Source: Candidatus Kuenenia stuttgartensis
Lineage (GTDB): Bacteria > Planctomycetota > Planctomycetia > Pirellulales > UBA1268
DNA: 64,000 nucleotides
Assembly: GCA_945891385.1 (NCBI GenBank)
Contig: CAMDDJ010000013.1
Location: forward strand, 1-64,000
Direction of reading: 5' to 3'
Part shown: positions 1-8,737 of the stretch, in pieces
Numbering within the stretch: position 1 is the first letter of the stretch
How the letters are laid out: each line of letters begins with the position of its first letter
Notes under the pieces: generated by a model
What the model was told of the DNA's origin: nothing
What the model saw: the letters and a program-made list of their open reading frames with translations, nothing else
The model's database searches: none
Position numbers and translations under genes: made by a program

Positions 1-192
1 GAGGGCTCCCAGGCGGTGAGCCGGACGGCGACGCCGCGTGGGAGCGGCCGGACGATGCCAACGCTGGAACAACACCATCAGACGCACGCTCCGGTAGCGG
101 TTTTCCCGGGCGCAGCCAGCCGAAACGAGGGCCGCCGCCACCACGAAGAGTTGCTCGAAAGGGTAGTCCTCGCTGCCGGACAGGGCAAGCAA
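1..192 (-). CDS. Partial hypothetical CDS running off the left edge
   Basis: Reverse-strand frame reads LLALSGSEDYPFEQLFVVAAALVSAGCARENRYRSVRLMVLFQRWHRP... with GC-rich third positions; start (TTG?) uncertain. Confidence 0.3.
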   Translation of the reverse strand, partial: MLALSGSEDYPFEQLFVVAAALVSAGCARENRYRSVRLMVLFQRWHRPAAPTRRRRPAHRLGAL

Positions 193-287
193 TCGGCCTC
201 TGCGATTACCACCAAAACCGATTCGTTTGGAGCACGCGTCGGCCCAGCCCCTCCTCCGGGAGTTGCCTGGTGGGGCAAAACGCTCCA

Positions 288-335
288 CCCCTGGAGCGAT
301 TCGCACCACCCCCCTGGGGCGAATCGCTCCAGGGG
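288..335. repeat. Perfect 17-bp inverted repeat (hairpin), 14-nt loop
   Basis: CCCCTGGAGCGATTCGC (288-304) and GCGAATCGCTCCAGGGG (319-335) are exact reverse complements. Confidence 0.85.
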
Positions 336-491
336 CAGCCCAAGCAGAGCGGCGGCCGGAGGGCTGTTCCGGGTTTTTCCCGAGGATACAGCCAAAGTGA
401 CGATTCGGTGATTTTCGGCACGAGAAGTGCACTCAAAAGTCAGCAGGCCATACCTCGGCCGCGTTCTCCCCTCACGCACGAGGACCTTTCG

Positions 492-1640
492 ATGCACCGC
501 CCCGTGTTCTCGCTCGACGCCGCATCGATGCCATGGCCCCGGCCGCGCCCCGGCCGCCGGCTGAGGGCCGGGGCGATTCTCGCCGCGGCCGCCGCGGTGG
601 CGTCCCTCCTGCCGTTGGAGTCCGCCCGGGCGGTGACGATCACCATGGTCACCGTCGGCAATCCCAACAACGCTGCCGATACCAACGGCCGCGGTTCCGT
701 GGCGGCGGCCTACCAGATCGGTGCCACCGAGGTGACGATCGGGCAGTACGTCGATTTCCTCAATGCGGTGGCGACCACATCGACCGAGACGATCTACGAC
801 GCAAACATCAATACGGCCGCCAGCGCCAGTGGGATTTCCCGCACGGGCGACGGGAGCGGCACACCCTATTCCTATGCGGCGACCATCGTTGCCAGCAGCG
901 GTGGACAGTCGGCCGCCAATCGGCCCGTGACGTTCGTCAATTGGTATAACGCCGCCCGGTTTGCCAACTGGCTGGCCAACGGCCAGCCCACCACCGGGAC
1001 ACAGACCGCCGCGACGACCGAGAACGGGGCCTACGATCTCACCGGCGGGCCGACCTCCACCGTTGCCCTCAACTCCATCAATCCGAACACCTCGGCGGCG
1101 CCGCTGTTCGCCCTGCCCACGCTGGATCAGTGGTACAAAGCAGCGTATTACGCGCCGACGCTCGGCGGCGGGACTGGCGGCTACTACGCGTTTCCGACCC
1201 AGAGCAACTTGGCCCCCGGCAACACCGTCGGCAGCTCGGCCAATCAGGCAAATCACGTCGTCGGCGGCAACTACGCGGTGACGGGGGTCGCCTTCGCTTC
1301 CAATCAGAACTACCTGACGGACGTGGGGGTGTTCTCGGGGAGCGCGAGTTACTATGGCACGTTCGACCAAGGCGGCAATGCCGGCGAGTGGTACGACCCG
1401 GGTTCGGGACAGGCCAGCTCGGGAATCCTCGGCGGCGCCTGGAATCTCAACAATGGCGGCAGCAGCAGTTTCAACGTCTCCACCCCGATCGGCACCGCCA
1501 ACGTCGACACCGGCTTCCGCGTGGTGGCGCCGGTGCCGGAGCCATCCGTCTGCCTGTTGGCCGTGGCCGGCCTGGCCGCCCTTGGCCACCGTTGGCAGCG
1601 CAGCCGCGGCCTCAAGGCGGCGGTGCGGCAGGTTCGGTGA
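492..1640 (+). CDS. Formylglycine-generating-enzyme/SUMF1-like secreted protein with PEP-CTERM sorting signal
   Basis: Signal-peptide-like N-terminus, 'IGATEVTIGQYVDFLNAV', 'PVTFVNWYNAARFANWL', C-terminal 'VPEPSVCLLAVAGLAALGHRWQRSR'. Confidence 0.85.
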   Translation: MHRPVFSLDAASMPWPRPRPGRRLRAGAILAAAAAVASLLPLESARAVTITMVTVGNPNNAADTNGRGSVAAAYQIGATEVTIGQYVDFLNAVATTSTETIYDANINTAASASGISRTGDGSGTPYSYAATIVASSGGQSAANRPVTFVNWYNAARFANWLANGQPTTGTQTAATTENGAYDLTGGPTSTVALNSINPNTSAAPLFALPTLDQWYKAAYYAPTLGGGTGGYYAFPTQSNLAPGNTVGSSANQANHVVGGNYAVTGVAFASNQNYLTDVGVFSGSASYYGTFDQGGNAGEWYDPGSGQASSGILGGAWNLNNGGSSSFNVSTPIGTANVDTGFRVVAPVPEPSVCLLAVAGLAALGHRWQRSRGLKAAVRQVR

Positions 1641-1668
1641 CAGAGGGGCCCGGTCGTCGCCTCGTATT

Positions 1669-3549
1669 CTGAACGCGTGCGGGTGTGTCGTTGTCGCGGC
1701 GGTCGTAGCGCTGGCCGCGACGGCGATCAATCCAACGGTCGCGGCTGCGGCCGCCCCGCCCCAGCCCGCCGAACGGGTGCTCGTGATCGATCAGGAGGGT
1801 CAGACACGCCCTGCCTTCGTGCAGTTCATGGATGGCTTTCGGGCAGGGCTGGCCAAAGGTTCGCGGCGGTATGACGTCTTCGTCGAGAATCTCGACCTCG
1901 CCCGTCTCGATCGAAACTCCAGCGATCCAGAGCGTGCGGCGGGATGGCTCGTCGCCAAATACAGCGACCGGTCGTTCGACGTGATCGTGCCCACGAGCGA
2001 GGTGACCCGTGACTTCGTGCTCGTCAACCGCGAGCGGCTGTCGCCCACCGCACGGATCGTGGCTCTCGAGCGACCCGGCGACCGCCCGCCTTCGCTCGAT
2101 CACGCACCCGACTACACATCCGTTTCCACCGATTCCACGATCGGAGCTACGGTGGAGCTGGCCTGCCAACTCCTTCCAAATCTCAGGCAGGTCGCCCTCA
2201 TCAGCCAGTCGGCCCCGCACTCCGGACTACGCGTGCTCCAGACCGAGCAGGTCCGCACCGCGGCGAAGGAAAAGGGGATCGAGTTGCTGCCGCTCATCGA
2301 CCTGCCCCTCGCCGAAGTGCGACAGCGGCTTCGCGAACTGCCTCCGGACTCGGCGGCGGTGTTCAGCGGTTATTGGAAGGACGAGACCGGCCGGGCATGG
2401 GTGCCGGCCGACGTGCTCGAATCGCTCTGCCGCGACTCGCCGGTGCCGTTCTTCGGGATCAGCGACACCTACGTCGGCCGAGGCATCGTCGGCGGGATCT
2501 GCGCCGACACCCGAGCGCTCGGCGAGGCAACCGGCCGCCTCGTGGTCGCCAGCGGCGATGGCCCGCTGCCCGAGCCGGCCAGAGTTCCCCCGGTCTGTCT
2601 GCTCGATGAACGCGTGTTAAACCGTTTCGGTATCCCCGCCTCCCGGCTGCCGCGAGGAAGCACGGTGCTCTTCGCGGAACCGCGAATCTGGGACCGCTAC
2701 CGGCCGCTCATTCTCGGGGCCGCGGCCGTTCTCGCCGTCCAGGCCGGTCTGATCGCTGCGCTCGTCGCGCAGTCGCGGCTCCGCCGCCGGGCCGAAAAGA
2801 TCGTGGGCGAGCAGCGCGACCAGATCGCCCATGCGGGCCGCGTCTCCATGATGGGCCAGCTGGCGGCGTCGCTGGCCCACGAGCTCGGTCAGCCGCTCGG
2901 CGCGATTCTCAACAACGTCGAGGCGGCCGCGCTGCTCCTCCGCGACGACCGCTCGGAGAATGCCGCCGAGCTGCGGGCGATCATCGGCGACATCGCCGCC
3001 GACGATGCGCGAGCCGGCGAGGTGCTCGATCGCATCCGGGCGATGGTTCGCCGGCAGCGGTTCGCCGTCCGGCCGGTGGAGGTGCCTGGGCTGATTCGCG
3101 GGGTGGTCGCGCTCGCGGGGCCGGCCCTTGCCGCCGACCGCATCGGGGTCACCGTGCTCTGCGATCCCGACCTGCCCCGGGTGGCGGGCGACGAGGTCCT
3201 TCTCCAGCAGGCCCTCCTGAACCTGGTCGGCAACTCAGCCGACGCGATCCGGGCCTCAACGGGCGACCGCGAGCAGCCGGGGGCGATCACCATCCGGGCC
3301 CGCCGCGACGGGGATTCGGTGGACCTGGCGGTGATCGACAACGGTGGCGGGATCGAGGAAGGTATGATGGAAAAGGTTGTCGAACCCTTCGAATCGACGA
3401 AAATCGACGGGCTCGGAATGGGGCTGCCGATCGTGCGAGCGATCGCCGAACAGCACCACGGAGCCCTCCGGCTCGAAAACAATCCAGTCGGCGGGCTCAC
3501 GGTGAGCCTCCGCGTGCCAGAGTGGAAGGAAGGAAGAGGAAGAGCGTGA
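1669..3549 (+). CDS. Sensor histidine kinase with N-terminal ABC-type substrate-binding-like domain
   Basis: Periplasmic-binding-like N-terminal region, TM segment, H-box 'SLAHELGQPLGAILNN', N/G boxes 'NLVGNSADAI', 'DNGGGI', 'GLGMGLPIV'; start uncertain because the open frame extends back to 1354. Confidence 0.85.
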   Translation: MNACGCVVVAAVVALAATAINPTVAAAAAPPQPAERVLVIDQEGQTRPAFVQFMDGFRAGLAKGSRRYDVFVENLDLARLDRNSSDPERAAGWLVAKYSDRSFDVIVPTSEVTRDFVLVNRERLSPTARIVALERPGDRPPSLDHAPDYTSVSTDSTIGATVELACQLLPNLRQVALISQSAPHSGLRVLQTEQVRTAAKEKGIELLPLIDLPLAEVRQRLRELPPDSAAVFSGYWKDETGRAWVPADVLESLCRDSPVPFFGISDTYVGRGIVGGICADTRALGEATGRLVVASGDGPLPEPARVPPVCLLDERVLNRFGIPASRLPRGSTVLFAEPRIWDRYRPLILGAAAVLAVQAGLIAALVAQSRLRRRAEKIVGEQRDQIAHAGRVSMMGQLAASLAHELGQPLGAILNNVEAAALLLRDDRSENAAELRAIIGDIAADDARAGEVLDRIRAMVRRQRFAVRPVEVPGLIRGVVALAGPALAADRIGVTVLCDPDLPRVAGDEVLLQQALLNLVGNSADAIRASTGDREQPGAITIRARRDGDSVDLAVIDNGGGIEEGMMEKVVEPFESTKIDGLGMGLPIVRAIAEQHHGALRLENNPVGGLTVSLRVPEWKEGRGRA

Positions 3550-4202
3550 CCCCGACGATCCATGTCGTCGACGACGACGACTCGTTTCTCCGCAGCATGG
3601 AACGGCGGCTCCGTGGCCACGGCTACACGGTGGCCACCTACCCGTCGGTGGCCCGGTTTTTCGAGCGGCCCGATTCCGACGCGCCGGGGTGTGTGCTGGC
3701 CGACCTCCAGATGCCGAAGCAGAGCGGCTTCGATCTCCAGGAGACGCTGGCGGAGTCGAAGAACCCGCTGCCCGTGGTGTTCGTGACCGGCAAGGGAGAC
3801 ATTCCCACCAGCGTGCGGGCGATGCGGGCCGGCGCGGAAGACTTCCTGACCAAGCGGGCGGCCACGGCCGACCTCGTCGCGGCGATCGACCGGGCCATTG
3901 CCCGCGACGCCCGGGAGCGGGCGGAGCGGATGCGGGCCGCGGAGGCGCGGAAGAAGCTCGCTCTGCTCAGCGACCGTGAGTTGCAGATGCTGTTCGGGAT
4001 CGCCAAGGGGATGCAGAACCGGGATATGGCCGAGGCATACGGGATCTCGGAGCGGACGGTGAAGTATCACCGCACCATGCTCACCCGGCGGCTCAACATC
4101 TTTGCCTCGGTCGATCTCACGCGGCTCGTGCAGGAGGCCGGCATCTCGCTCGAGGAACTTGCCGCGATGGCCGGCGAGGCGATGCCAGAACACGACGGCT
4201 GA
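3546..4202 (+). CDS. FixJ/NarL-type response regulator (REC + LuxR HTH)
   Basis: 'IHVVDDDDSFLRSMERRL', 'ADLQMPKQSGFD', LuxR HTH 'LSDRELQMLFGIAKGMQNRDMAEAYGISERTVKYHRTMLTRRL'; GTG start overlaps the kinase stop. Confidence 0.93.
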   Translation: MTPTIHVVDDDDSFLRSMERRLRGHGYTVATYPSVARFFERPDSDAPGCVLADLQMPKQSGFDLQETLAESKNPLPVVFVTGKGDIPTSVRAMRAGAEDFLTKRAATADLVAAIDRAIARDARERAERMRAAEARKKLALLSDRELQMLFGIAKGMQNRDMAEAYGISERTVKYHRTMLTRRLNIFASVDLTRLVQEAGISLEELAAMAGEAMPEHDG

Positions 4203-4401
4203 GCGTAACGGTGCCGGGTGGCCCGACATCAGAGTAGACGGACCGATCGACGATCGTTGCGAGGCGTTCCGGGCATGCCATGGATCAGCGGCGGCCCGGC
4301 AGCGTCAAACGTCGCAATGGCAGAACCAACGGACGCCCGACCTCGCCGCCAGCGCGATCCTGCTGCATACCCGGTGAGGAAAAACACCGGCGGGGTCCTG
4401 C

Positions 4402-5115
4402 TCAGGCGGCGAGGCGGAGGCGGGCCGGCGCGACGGAGCCACGGATCATGATCCGCACCGCATCTTCGTAATACCAACGGAAGTGCGACCGCACCTCGAA
4501 GGCGAGCGCGCCGGCTTCGGCGAGATAGGTGCCGGCGTCCCGGCCCTGGCGAGGATTGGCGTTGAGTCGGCCCAGGTACGCGGGCGGTTCGATCCCGAAT
4601 TCTTCGCAGACGGTCTCGAGCCCCGGCTCGAGTGACTGAAAGTCGATCAGCCGGGTTGTGGCCCAGGCCGGCCCGCCGACGTCGAAGTAGGTCGCGTAGT
4701 TGGCGAGGAGTTTCTCGCCCACCGCGAGGGCGAGAAACTGGCGGAAGGTGCCCGTCCGCGCGGCTCTGATCAGTTCACCCTCGGGCTCCTCGGCGAACTC
4801 ATACCGCCGCCAGTAGCCGTAGAGGGAGATCAGCATCTCGAACGGCTCGCGGACGACGCCGATGATCGGCAGCTCGACCCGCGGCGGTGCGAGTTGCTGC
4901 ACCAACCGGAGACACTCCCGCATGAGTCGCGGCCGGGCCCCGATCTGGCCGACCAGGCCGAGCTGCTCGAGCGAGGTCCGCACCGGCATGTGGCAGTTGC
5001 CCGGCTGAACGTGCGACGAATCGGGAAACGTCTGCCGAAACCACTCCGTCAGCGACGAACCGGCTGTCTTCGGGTAGTGGGCAAACGCGATGTGCGCGGC
5101 CGGGCTGTAGAGCAT
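4402..5115 (-). CDS. Sulfotransferase-family protein
   Basis: 'AFAHYPKTAGSSLTEWFRQTFP' 5'-PSB-like motif and 'IIGVVREPFEMLISLYGYW' 3'-PB-like motif. Confidence 0.75.
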   Translation of the reverse strand: MLYSPAAHIAFAHYPKTAGSSLTEWFRQTFPDSSHVQPGNCHMPVRTSLEQLGLVGQIGARPRLMRECLRLVQQLAPPRVELPIIGVVREPFEMLISLYGYWRRYEFAEEPEGELIRAARTGTFRQFLALAVGEKLLANYATYFDVGGPAWATTRLIDFQSLEPGLETVCEEFGIEPPAYLGRLNANPRQGRDAGTYLAEAGALAFEVRSHFRWYYEDAVRIMIRGSVAPARLRLAA

Positions 5116-5389
5116 CCTGGGCCCGATTCTGCGTGCAAGAAGAGTTCGACGGCGCGGTCCGCCCCGTGCCGATCACCCGTGTTTTCGGTCTCCCGTTCGG
5201 AAAGGCTTTGATGATTTTTCCGGCTCTTCCCGTCAAGGCCAGTTGACGCCCACGGCCCGGTTTGCCCAGGCTGCCTGGACAGCCGCAGGAGGGGGCCCGG
5301 CCGCGTGAGTCGCGCCGCCCGCCCCTGACCGATTCCGTCAGGCGACGGCTGTTACAACGTGGCCCTGCCTGCCGCTCACGAGCCTGCTC

Positions 5390-8300
5390 ATGTCGCTCCG
5401 CTGCCACCTCGTCCGTTGCCTCGCCGACGTCGTCCCGGCGGCGGTGCGGTTTCTTTCCCGGCCGGGGGATCCGTTTCTCCGGCAGCGGATCGTCGTGCCC
5501 CACGCGGGCGCCCGGGCCTGGCTCGAGTCGGAACTGGCCGCGCGGCTCGGAGCAAGCGGCCCGGAGCATCGCGACGGGATCTTCGCCACCGTCGACATCA
5601 TGTTTCCCGGCTCGATCCCGCTGCTCGTGCAGCCGCTCCGAAAAGGGCCCGATCCCTGGAGCATCGATCGGCTCACCTTCGCGGTGCTCGACTCGCTCGC
5701 CGCCGACCGGTCGCTCGGCCTGCCATTCGACCATGCGAACCATCCGCTCTTGGAGGCCCGGCGAATCGCCGCCCGATTCGACGATTATCACATCCGTCGC
5801 CCCGGCATGATCCGCCAGTGGGACCGCACGCCGCCCAATCCCGTGCTGAGCCCGACCTCCTCCGACGAACAACACGATGGCGAGGCTGTGCCCGACAAGC
5901 TCCCCCCGGCCGACCGCTGGCAGTTCGACCTGTGGCGGAGCGTACGAGAGCGAATCGGCGAACCACCGCCACCGAGCCGCTTCACCACCGAGAACCAGGC
6001 GACCCGCGGGCCGCTGCTCGTGGCGGGCGTCGAGTCGCTCTCCCTCCATCAACTCGACTGTCTCGAGGAACTGGCCAAGGTCTGCGACGTCGAGATCCTG
6101 CTCGTGCATCCGTCGCCCGGCCTGGAGCGGAGGCTGGCAACGTCGCTGCCCGCGGCCAGCCCTGGGGTGGCCTGCCGCCGAGCGGAGCCCGAGCTGATCG
6201 ATGGGGTCGATCCGCTGGTGGCCACCTGGCTCACCGGCGCGCACAACCTTCAGATCCTGCTCGCATCGCAGGGAGTAGCCGTGACCGGCGGTGGCCGCGC
6301 TGCGACTGCCGTGCCCGCGAGCCTGCTCGGCCGGATGCAGGCCACGGTGGCCGCGGGAACCGAGGCCCGGCCCGAGCCACACGCCCTCGCCACCGACCGT
6401 TCCCTCACGATCCACCGCTGCCACAACCTCGCCCGTCAGGCCGAGGTCGTCCACGAGGCGCTGCTCCACTGCTTCAGAGAACTCCCTGACCTCCAGCCCC
6501 ACGAGGTGGCGATCCTCTGCCCCTGTATCGACCAGGCGGCGGCCCACCTCGTGGCCGCCTTCGGCAGAGACGTGACCGGCCGCGACGCCGGCGGCGCAAA
6601 GACGACGATTCACCTGCCGCTGGTGATCGCCGACCGCGGCATTCGCGAAGTGAGTCCGGGAGCCGACCTGCTCGCGGCGGTCTTGGCCCTGCCCGGATCG
6701 CGGTGCGGGGTCGACGACGTGCTCACCGTCGCAACCCATCCGCTCGTGCGAGCCCACTTCGATGTGGATGACGACATGGCGACCAGCTGGGCCGACCTCG
6801 TCGAGCGGTCGGAGGTTCGCTGGGGCCTCGACGCGGCCCATCGCGAACGCCGAGGGCTGGCCGGCATCTCGGAGATTCACACCTGGAAGCAGGGATTGGA
6901 ACGGATGCTGCTCGGGGCCGCCCTGCCCGACGCCCCGCCGCGAGCCGAGCTCGGGGGTGTGGTGCCACTGGCCGATATCGACACCGCCGACATTCCGGCG
7001 ATCGCCCCGCTCGTGAGAATCCTCTCGGTCATTCAAGATATGGAATACCGCACGGCCGGCCGACTGCCCGTCGCGGGCTGGTGCGATGCGATCGAGGCTG
7101 CGCTTGCCGACCTCTGCGGCCAGGAGACGGGCGACCTCGTCGAGCCGCTCGCGTGCCTGCGGCGGCTCCGCGGGGCCGCGGAAGGGACTGCGGCCGATCA
7201 GGAGCCTGTTCCATTCGAGGATGTCCGCGAACTGGTCACCGGCTGGCTCGAAGACAAGGCGGGCCGCCAGCCGCTGCGAACCGGCGCGATCACCGCCTCG
7301 TCGATGCTGCCGCTCCGCGGCGTGCCCTTCCGCGTGATCGGCGTGGTCGGCTACGACGACGGCGTCGTGGGCGTGTCGGAGAGCGAAGGCGACGACCTCG
7401 TGGCCCGCCAGCAGCTCGCGGGCGACCTCGACCCGCGGATCGACGAGCGACGGGCCCTGCTCGACTGCCTGCTGGCCTCCTCGGATCGGCTGCTCGTCGC
7501 CTGCACGGGCCAGAGCATCAAGACCAACGAACCGTTGCCGCTGGTCACACCGCTGGCCGAGCTGGTCGACTTCGCAGTGCGGCATGGCGTCGCGCCGGCC
7601 GATGCCGCGAAGCCGTCGGGGATCGAGGTTCTCCATCCGCGGCACCAGCTCGGACGACGAAACTTCCGCGCGGATGACGTGCAGCCGGGCCTGGTCTGGA
7701 GCCACGATCCGACGGCGCTCGCCGTTTCGGCGCGACTCGGAGCGGAACCAGCGCCGCCGCCGGCCACGGCCGCGGCCCCGATCCCACCGACGCCGGTCGT
7801 CGCGCTCGAACTGCTCGAACGGCTGGCGGGCGATCCGCTGAAGCTGCATCTCGAAGAGACGCTCGGGATCGACACCTGGCGGGCCGACGAGTCTGAGACG
7901 CCGGCCACGTTTCCGCTCGCCTTCTCGGCCCGCGAGGTCCGCCGAGCCACCACCGAACTGCTGGGTGAGTTGGTGGCCGATCCCGGCGGCGAGGCGGCCT
8001 GGCTCGAGGCGCTCGAAGCCAGCGGACGCCTGCCGCTCGGACCGCATGGCGAGGCCCAGCTGCGGGAGATCGTCGACCTCGCCCGCGGGATCGTGGCGAT
8101 CGCCGCGACCAAGCAGGTGCCGCTGGCCGGTTTCGTCTCGCGGGAACTGCGACTCGACGCCGGGATCGCGCGGGTGGCGGGGCACCTGCTCGGGCTCCAC
8201 GAGCCGTCGCGGCAGCTCGTGCACGTGACCACCGGCCCGGCGGAACGCACCACCTGGGGCCGGCCGCTGCATGTGGCTGCGGTCCGGCTGGTGGCGGCGC

Positions 8301-8737
8301 GGGCGGCGGGGCTCGGAATCGAGCGGGTGGCGATCATCGCCCGCAACGGATCCTGGTCGCCTGGCAAGGAGACTCCGACGGGCAAGCCGATCGCCCCCTG
8401 CCAGGTTCGCACGATCGTCGCGGCCGACGACCTCGACTGCCGGCAACGGCTAACCGAACTCGTGGAGCTCGCCCGCGAGGCGCTCGCCGAGCCGCGGGGC
8501 CTGTTCGGGCTGGCGGAGGTGGAGCGGGAGAAGCGGCGGAAGAAGTTCGAAGAGGCCATCTCCACCAAGCATGGCCCCGAGTACGCCCGCACGACCGAGG
8601 CGTTTGTCTTTGGCCTGCGGCCGGTCTACGAGCAGGTGTTCGCTCCGGGCTCGGCCGCGGAGCGGTTTCTCGATCGGTATCAGGCCGCGCTCACGCTCAC
8701 CGGCAAGCAAGGCTCGTCGGAGTATCGCCTGACATGA
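5390..8737 (+). CDS. recC: Exodeoxyribonuclease V gamma subunit (RecC-like)
   Basis: 1115-aa RecC-like protein directly upstream of recB and recD; N-terminus 'FLRQRIVVPHAGARAWLESELAARLG' resembles RecC. Confidence 0.9.
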   Translation: MSLRCHLVRCLADVVPAAVRFLSRPGDPFLRQRIVVPHAGARAWLESELAARLGASGPEHRDGIFATVDIMFPGSIPLLVQPLRKGPDPWSIDRLTFAVLDSLAADRSLGLPFDHANHPLLEARRIAARFDDYHIRRPGMIRQWDRTPPNPVLSPTSSDEQHDGEAVPDKLPPADRWQFDLWRSVRERIGEPPPPSRFTTENQATRGPLLVAGVESLSLHQLDCLEELAKVCDVEILLVHPSPGLERRLATSLPAASPGVACRRAEPELIDGVDPLVATWLTGAHNLQILLASQGVAVTGGGRAATAVPASLLGRMQATVAAGTEARPEPHALATDRSLTIHRCHNLARQAEVVHEALLHCFRELPDLQPHEVAILCPCIDQAAAHLVAAFGRDVTGRDAGGAKTTIHLPLVIADRGIREVSPGADLLAAVLALPGSRCGVDDVLTVATHPLVRAHFDVDDDMATSWADLVERSEVRWGLDAAHRERRGLAGISEIHTWKQGLERMLLGAALPDAPPRAELGGVVPLADIDTADIPAIAPLVRILSVIQDMEYRTAGRLPVAGWCDAIEAALADLCGQETGDLVEPLACLRRLRGAAEGTAADQEPVPFEDVRELVTGWLEDKAGRQPLRTGAITASSMLPLRGVPFRVIGVVGYDDGVVGVSESEGDDLVARQQLAGDLDPRIDERRALLDCLLASSDRLLVACTGQSIKTNEPLPLVTPLAELVDFAVRHGVAPADAAKPSGIEVLHPRHQLGRRNFRADDVQPGLVWSHDPTALAVSARLGAEPAPPPATAAAPIPPTPVVALELLERLAGDPLKLHLEETLGIDTWRADESETPATFPLAFSAREVRRATTELLGELVADPGGEAAWLEALEASGRLPLGPHGEAQLREIVDLARGIVAIAATKQVPLAGFVSRELRLDAGIARVAGHLLGLHEPSRQLVHVTTGPAERTTWGRPLHVAAVRLVAARAAGLGIERVAIIARNGSWSPGKETPTGKPIAPCQVRTIVAADDLDCRQRLTELVELAREALAEPRGLFGLAEVEREKRRKKFEEAISTKHGPEYARTTEAFVFGLRPVYEQVFAPGSAAERFLDRYQAALTLTGKQGSSEYRLT

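Noticed and set aside
78-1730. 550-aa reverse-strand ORF
   Set aside because: Antisense to the FGE/PEP-CTERM gene; low-complexity composition, no recognisable domain.
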